From assembly GCF_030160015.1 (NCBI RefSeq), contig NZ_BSNN01000005.1, forward strand, positions 1-44,626: a stretch of 44,626 nucleotides of DNA, read 5' to 3'. The notes under the pieces were generated by a model, which made no database searches, was not told where the DNA came from, and saw only the letters and a list, made by a program, of their open reading frames with translations. The stretch comes from Amylibacter marinus (lineage in GTDB: Bacteria; Pseudomonadota; Alphaproteobacteria; Rhodobacterales; Rhodobacteraceae). Shown piece by piece: positions 41,725 to 44,626 of this stretch. A program made the position numbers and the translations under genes. Within the stretch, counting starts at the first letter, position 1, and each line of letters starts with the position of its first letter.

Positions 41725-43494
41725 GTGATAGATTTATACATTGACGCGGGCATTGGGGTGATAAAACTATGTGGACCAGAGCAAATCACCGCCTCTGTCC
41801 AGAGCCTATTGCCCTGTCAGACAACCTGTGCTCCCGACATTCAGCCGCGCGGGCAGATTTTGGTACAGCCGACACCGCAGGGCACATGGCAGATTTCCAC
41901 CAATGGCGCCCCGGCCGCTGGCCCATTTAACACCGCCGAAATCTTTGGTCAGATCGCTGATGTGGTGGCCCAGCTTAGCGCCCCTACTGGCCTCGCCGAG
42001 GGCACCTTGCTGTCGGCCAGCGTGGTTTCACAGGGGCAGGATGCTACCCTGATTTTAGGCGGGCCAGCCAGCGGCAAATCCATTCTAGCCGCATGGATGG
42101 TTGATGCGGGCTTTTCTATCCTATCAGATGGGCAATGTGTTTTAGCGTCATCGGGGGATCTGGTGTCTGGCTATGCTGGCCTGTTGGCGGTGCCAGAGGC
42201 CAGCGCGGGCAAGGTGGCGCGGCTGGCGGCCTTTGGGTCTATTCTGGCCTTTGATTATCGCGGGCGCAAACACTTCATTCTGGATGATGCATGGCGCAGC
42301 CAAGGCCAAAGCCTGCGGCCCTCGATGATTATCTTGGTAGACTATGACCGCCAGCACGAATTTTCGCTAACGCCCCTAGGGCCAGATGCGGCCATGGCCG
42401 AGATTGCGGCGCTTTATCCCAGATGGGGTGCGGGTGATTTGGGGGCGGTGGCGGCATTGCTGGCGCAGACCCCTGTGGTCAAGATCAGCTATGGGCTGAC
42501 CAAACAGCTGGGCGGGGTGGTGGATCAGCTGGCGCATTACACAGCCCGTGTGCGCCCCAGTCTTGAGACATTTCAGAAATTTGCGGGGGCGCTTGGGGCA
42601 CGTGGTGGGGATATTGAAAATGCCAATCATCCGGTGCCCGCCCCCACGCCGCCGCGCGGGGCGGCCAAGCTGACCATAGGTATGGCCACCTATGATGATT
42701 ACGACGGGGTGTATTTTTCGATTCAGGCCATGCGTTTGTATCACCCAGAGGTGCTGGATCATGTTGAATTTGTGGTGATTGACAATCATCCTGATGGGAT
42801 CTGTGGTGCGGCGCTCAAGAGACTAGAAGACAGCATTCCCAATTATCGTTACATCCCCGCGGGTGATATCGTGGGCACCGCTGTACGCGAGCGTATTTTC
42901 GCAGAGGCGGCGGGGGAATTTGTCCTGTCTATGGATAGCCATGTGTTTTTTCAGCAGGGTGTTTTGCGCCGTTTGCTGGATTACATCGAGGCCAATCCAG
43001 ACAGCAATGACCTGTTGCAGGGGCCGCTGGTGTTTGATGATTTGGCCGAAATTGCCACCCATTTTGTACCCGAATGGAAGAGCGGCATGTATGGCCGCTG
43101 GGGCATTGATCCGGCGGGGCAGGATGCGGATGCGCCGCCCTTTGATATCCCCATGCAGGGTCTGGGGGTTTTTGCCTGCCGCAGGGCCGCGTGGCCTGGA
43201 TTCAACGCTCGGTTTCGCGGGTTTGGTGGCGAAGAGGGCTATATCCATCAGAAATTTCGCAATGGGGGCGCGCGCACGCTGTGCCTGCCGTTTTTACGCT
43301 GGGTGCATCGTTTCGAGCGCCCCTTCGGCACCCGCTATCCAAACCGCTGGAGTGAGCGATTTCGCAACTATTGGATTGGCTGGAGCGAGGTTGGCCTGCC
43401 ACTAGAGCCGATGATTGCCCATTTTGAAGAATTGATGAATACAGAGAAAATGCACCGTTTGATTGCAGAGCTAGAGCAAGACAAAAGCGCCTAG
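41725..43494 (+). CDS. HPr-kinase-like domain fused to a GT2 glycosyltransferase
   Basis: 589 residues, GTG start with ACAGGATAGATAA upstream. Residues 1-300 align with HPr-kinase-like proteins: P-loop LGGPASGKSI (111-120). The catalytic His position holds Ser97 (LLSASVV) and the second Asp of the SDD motif is Gly136 (LSDGQ). Residues about 315-570 are a family-2 glycosyltransferase: KLTIGMATYDDYDGVYFSIQ, VVIDNHPDG, SMDSHVFF and FGGEEGYIHQKF. The kinase half is probably inactive or altered and may serve as a peptide- or nucleotide-binding module. It lies far from the RiPP operon but may act on its products. Confidence 0.83.
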   Translation: MIDLYIDAGIGVIKLCGPEQITASVQSLLPCQTTCAPDIQPRGQILVQPTPQGTWQISTNGAPAAGPFNTAEIFGQIADVVAQLSAPTGLAEGTLLSASVVSQGQDATLILGGPASGKSILAAWMVDAGFSILSDGQCVLASSGDLVSGYAGLLAVPEASAGKVARLAAFGSILAFDYRGRKHFILDDAWRSQGQSLRPSMIILVDYDRQHEFSLTPLGPDAAMAEIAALYPRWGAGDLGAVAALLAQTPVVKISYGLTKQLGGVVDQLAHYTARVRPSLETFQKFAGALGARGGDIENANHPVPAPTPPRGAAKLTIGMATYDDYDGVYFSIQAMRLYHPEVLDHVEFVVIDNHPDGICGAALKRLEDSIPNYRYIPAGDIVGTAVRERIFAEAAGEFVLSMDSHVFFQQGVLRRLLDYIEANPDSNDLLQGPLVFDDLAEIATHFVPEWKSGMYGRWGIDPAGQDADAPPFDIPMQGLGVFACRRAAWPGFNARFRGFGGEEGYIHQKFRNGGARTLCLPFLRWVHRFERPFGTRYPNRWSERFRNYWIGWSEVGLPLEPMIAHFEELMNTEKMHRLIAELEQDKSA

Positions 43495-43940
43495 ACGTCC
43501 ATTTTGCGCAATCTGTTCAGCAGCTCTAGCAGGGTATCCCAATCCTGTGGGCCGAATTCGCGTTCTAGGCGTTCGAATAGGGCATTGCTTTCGCTGGCGT
43601 GGCGCTGAATGATTTCCATACCTTGGGGGGTGATTGTCACCACGGATTTGCGCCGATCTGTTTCGCCGGGTACGCGCGAGACAAAGCCATCTTGTTCCAT
43701 TGCGCGCAAAATTCGCGTAAGGCTGGGTAACAGCAGGCAGGCGCGCTCTGCTATGGTGGTTTGCTCTAGGGGGCCGTCTTCGTGGATCACCCGCAGAACC
43801 CGCCATTTTTGTTCGCTGATTTGGCTCTGCGAGAGCATCTCGCGTACTGGGGCCATCAGGGTTTCGCGGGCGCGCAATAATGCGATCGGTAGCGATCTTT
43901 TGGTGCTGCGCAATTGAACTGCATCGGTTTTATCAATCAT
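43491..43940 (-). CDS. MarR-family regulator, HpaR-like
   Basis: 149 residues from the ATG at 43940. LRSTKRSLPIALLRARETLM, SQISEQKWRVLRVIHEDGPLEQTTIAERACLLLPSLTRILRAMEQDGFV is the HpaR/HpcR (homoprotocatechuate operon repressor) pattern, then the wing GETDRRKSVVTITPQG. No aromatic degradation genes are in the window, so its targets are elsewhere or different. Its stop overlaps that of the convergent glycosyltransferase. Confidence 0.85.
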   Translation of the reverse strand: MIDKTDAVQLRSTKRSLPIALLRARETLMAPVREMLSQSQISEQKWRVLRVIHEDGPLEQTTIAERACLLLPSLTRILRAMEQDGFVSRVPGETDRRKSVVTITPQGMEIIQRHASESNALFERLEREFGPQDWDTLLELLNRLRKMDV

Positions 43941-44075
43941 AGCTTTCACTAGCAGTCTGGTTTCCACTTGACAAGTTAAGCAAATTCTCGCGCCCCGGAT
44001 CTGCCTTGGGATCCTGTGCTGCCTCTTCCTATAATCTGTCTTATGTTAATAATGATGGCAACCCCAATGCAGGGG

Positions 44076-44626
44076 CTAGCTGCGCAACCGTGCAAAGCTG
44101 GGGTCATAGGAATTGGGGGCGATAACCTCTGCCTCTACCAATGTACCACAGGCATCCAGATGCATCCGCGCCCCCAGTGCGCCACGGTCTGGCATAACAA
44201 AGGCATAGGCGATGTTCAGTCCCACCCGATGCCCCCATTCGCCCGAGGTCACGCTGCCCACCACATCTGCGCCGCGCATCAGGGATGCCCCAGCATGGGC
44301 GGGGGCGGTTTTGCTGTCTATTCTCAGGGTCACCATTTGGCGTGTTGGCGATGATGCGTGGCGCTGTTGCAGGGCCGCCTTGCCGATGAAATCGCCCTTG
44401 TCCAGTTTCACAAACCGCTGAAGCCCTGTCTCGAAGGGGTCATATTCGGTGATCAAATCCGCCTTCCAGTGCAGGAACCCCATCTCTAGGCGCATGCTGT
44501 CAACGGCGCGCGCCCCAAACAGGCGCATGCCGTGGGCCTTGCCCGCGCCGCGCAGTGCCAGATAGACCGCATAGAGCGATGCATTGGGGATGTGAATTTC
44601 ATAGGCCAACTCGCCCGAAAAACTAA
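44076..44626 (-). CDS. Dimethylglycine/sarcosine dehydrogenase-like oxidoreductase, C-terminal GCV_T part (same gene as at 1-1967)
   Basis: This is the 3' end of the gene that begins at 1967. The bases from 44545 onward duplicate 1-82, so on the circle this part is 44076-44544. The protein reads GELAYEIHIPN, then MRLFGARAVDSMRLEMGF and GDFIGKAALQ, all typical of the aminomethyltransferase-like (GCV_T) C-terminus of dimethylglycine and sarcosine dehydrogenases, which hands the one-carbon unit to tetrahydrofolate. SGEWGHRVGLNIAYAFV belongs to the GCV_T C-terminal barrel. It ends in TAG, 135 bp from the next gene on this strand, a MarR regulator. Confidence 0.85.
   Translation of the reverse strand, partial: SFSGELAYEIHIPNASLYAVYLALRGAGKAHGMRLFGARAVDSMRLEMGFLHWKADLITEYDPFETGLQRFVKLDKGDFIGKAALQQRHASSPTRQMVTLRIDSKTAPAHAGASLMRGADVVGSVTSGEWGHRVGLNIAYAFVMPDRGALGARMHLDACGTLVEAEVIAPNSYDPSFARLRS
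44545..44626. repeat. Terminal direct repeat, right copy (circular closure)
   Basis: Exact copy of bases 1-82. Counting it once closes the plasmid. Confidence 0.95.

Overview
This window is almost certainly one complete circular plasmid of 44,544 bp from an alphaproteobacterium of the Rhodobacteraceae (Roseobacter group). The first 82 bases are repeated exactly as the last 82 bases (1-82 = 44545-44626). The gene cut by the window edge, a dimethylglycine/sarcosine dehydrogenase-like oxidoreductase, closes in frame across that junction. The group assignment rests on the gene content: a DnaA-like plasmid replicase beside divergent parAB, TRAP transporters, a bioBFDAGC operon with a BioR-type operator, GntR/FCD regulators, and moderately high GC. 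I see no transposase, integrase, conjugation gene, rRNA, tRNA or CRISPR array.

Layout. (a) 44076-wrap-1967 and 2064-9427, minus strand: the dehydrogenase, a LysR regulator, a DctPQM TRAP transporter and a DctB/DctD-type two-component pair. (b) 9515-14938, minus strand: a complete late-plus-early biotin operon, bioB-F-D-A-G-C, with overlapping genes and a BioR box over the putative -10. (c) 15135-15873: three tiny paralogous precursor peptide genes, then a GH16-RTX exoenzyme. (d) 17489-21804: a GntR-controlled sugar-acid operon (IlvD/Edd dehydratase, FAH-family hydrolase, D-2-hydroxyacid dehydrogenase). (e) 21880-28950: four more precursor peptides and a RiPP modification locus: sulfotransferase, HPr-kinase-like kinase, lasso-cyclase-like asparagine synthetase, GT8-sulfotransferase fusion, PqqD-like RRE protein and Asp/Asn-hydroxylase-like oxygenase, with an XRE regulator upstream. 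(f) 29373-33267: the plasmid backbone, with parS-like palindromes, parB, parA, phased iterons and a DnaA-like replicase. (g) 33339-41597: a membrane coiled-coil protein, an iron-linked imelysin/di-heme oxidoreductase pair, redox and regulatory genes, transaldolase, a siderophore-interacting reductase and a small exported protein. (h) 41725-43940: a second HPr-kinase-like domain fused to a GT2 glycosyltransferase, then an HpaR-like MarR regulator.

The most unusual content is the peptide system. Seven short genes, mostly too small for routine annotation, encode 43-52 residue peptides with a lasso-like leader (KKxWxxPxL ... TxxG/A). All seven end in the same spaced pattern, E-x-x-x-Y-x-[P/V/L]-S: Glu at -8, Tyr at -4, Ser at -1. 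The middle varies freely in sequence and length. The enzyme set fits macrolactam formation to the fixed Glu, phosphorylation of the C-terminal Ser, and possibly sulfation, hydroxylation and glycosylation. No leader peptidase (B2) and no ABC exporter are visible. A tandem duplication through a 5-base microhomology, with its scar still readable at 22036-22172, shows how the precursor set has expanded.
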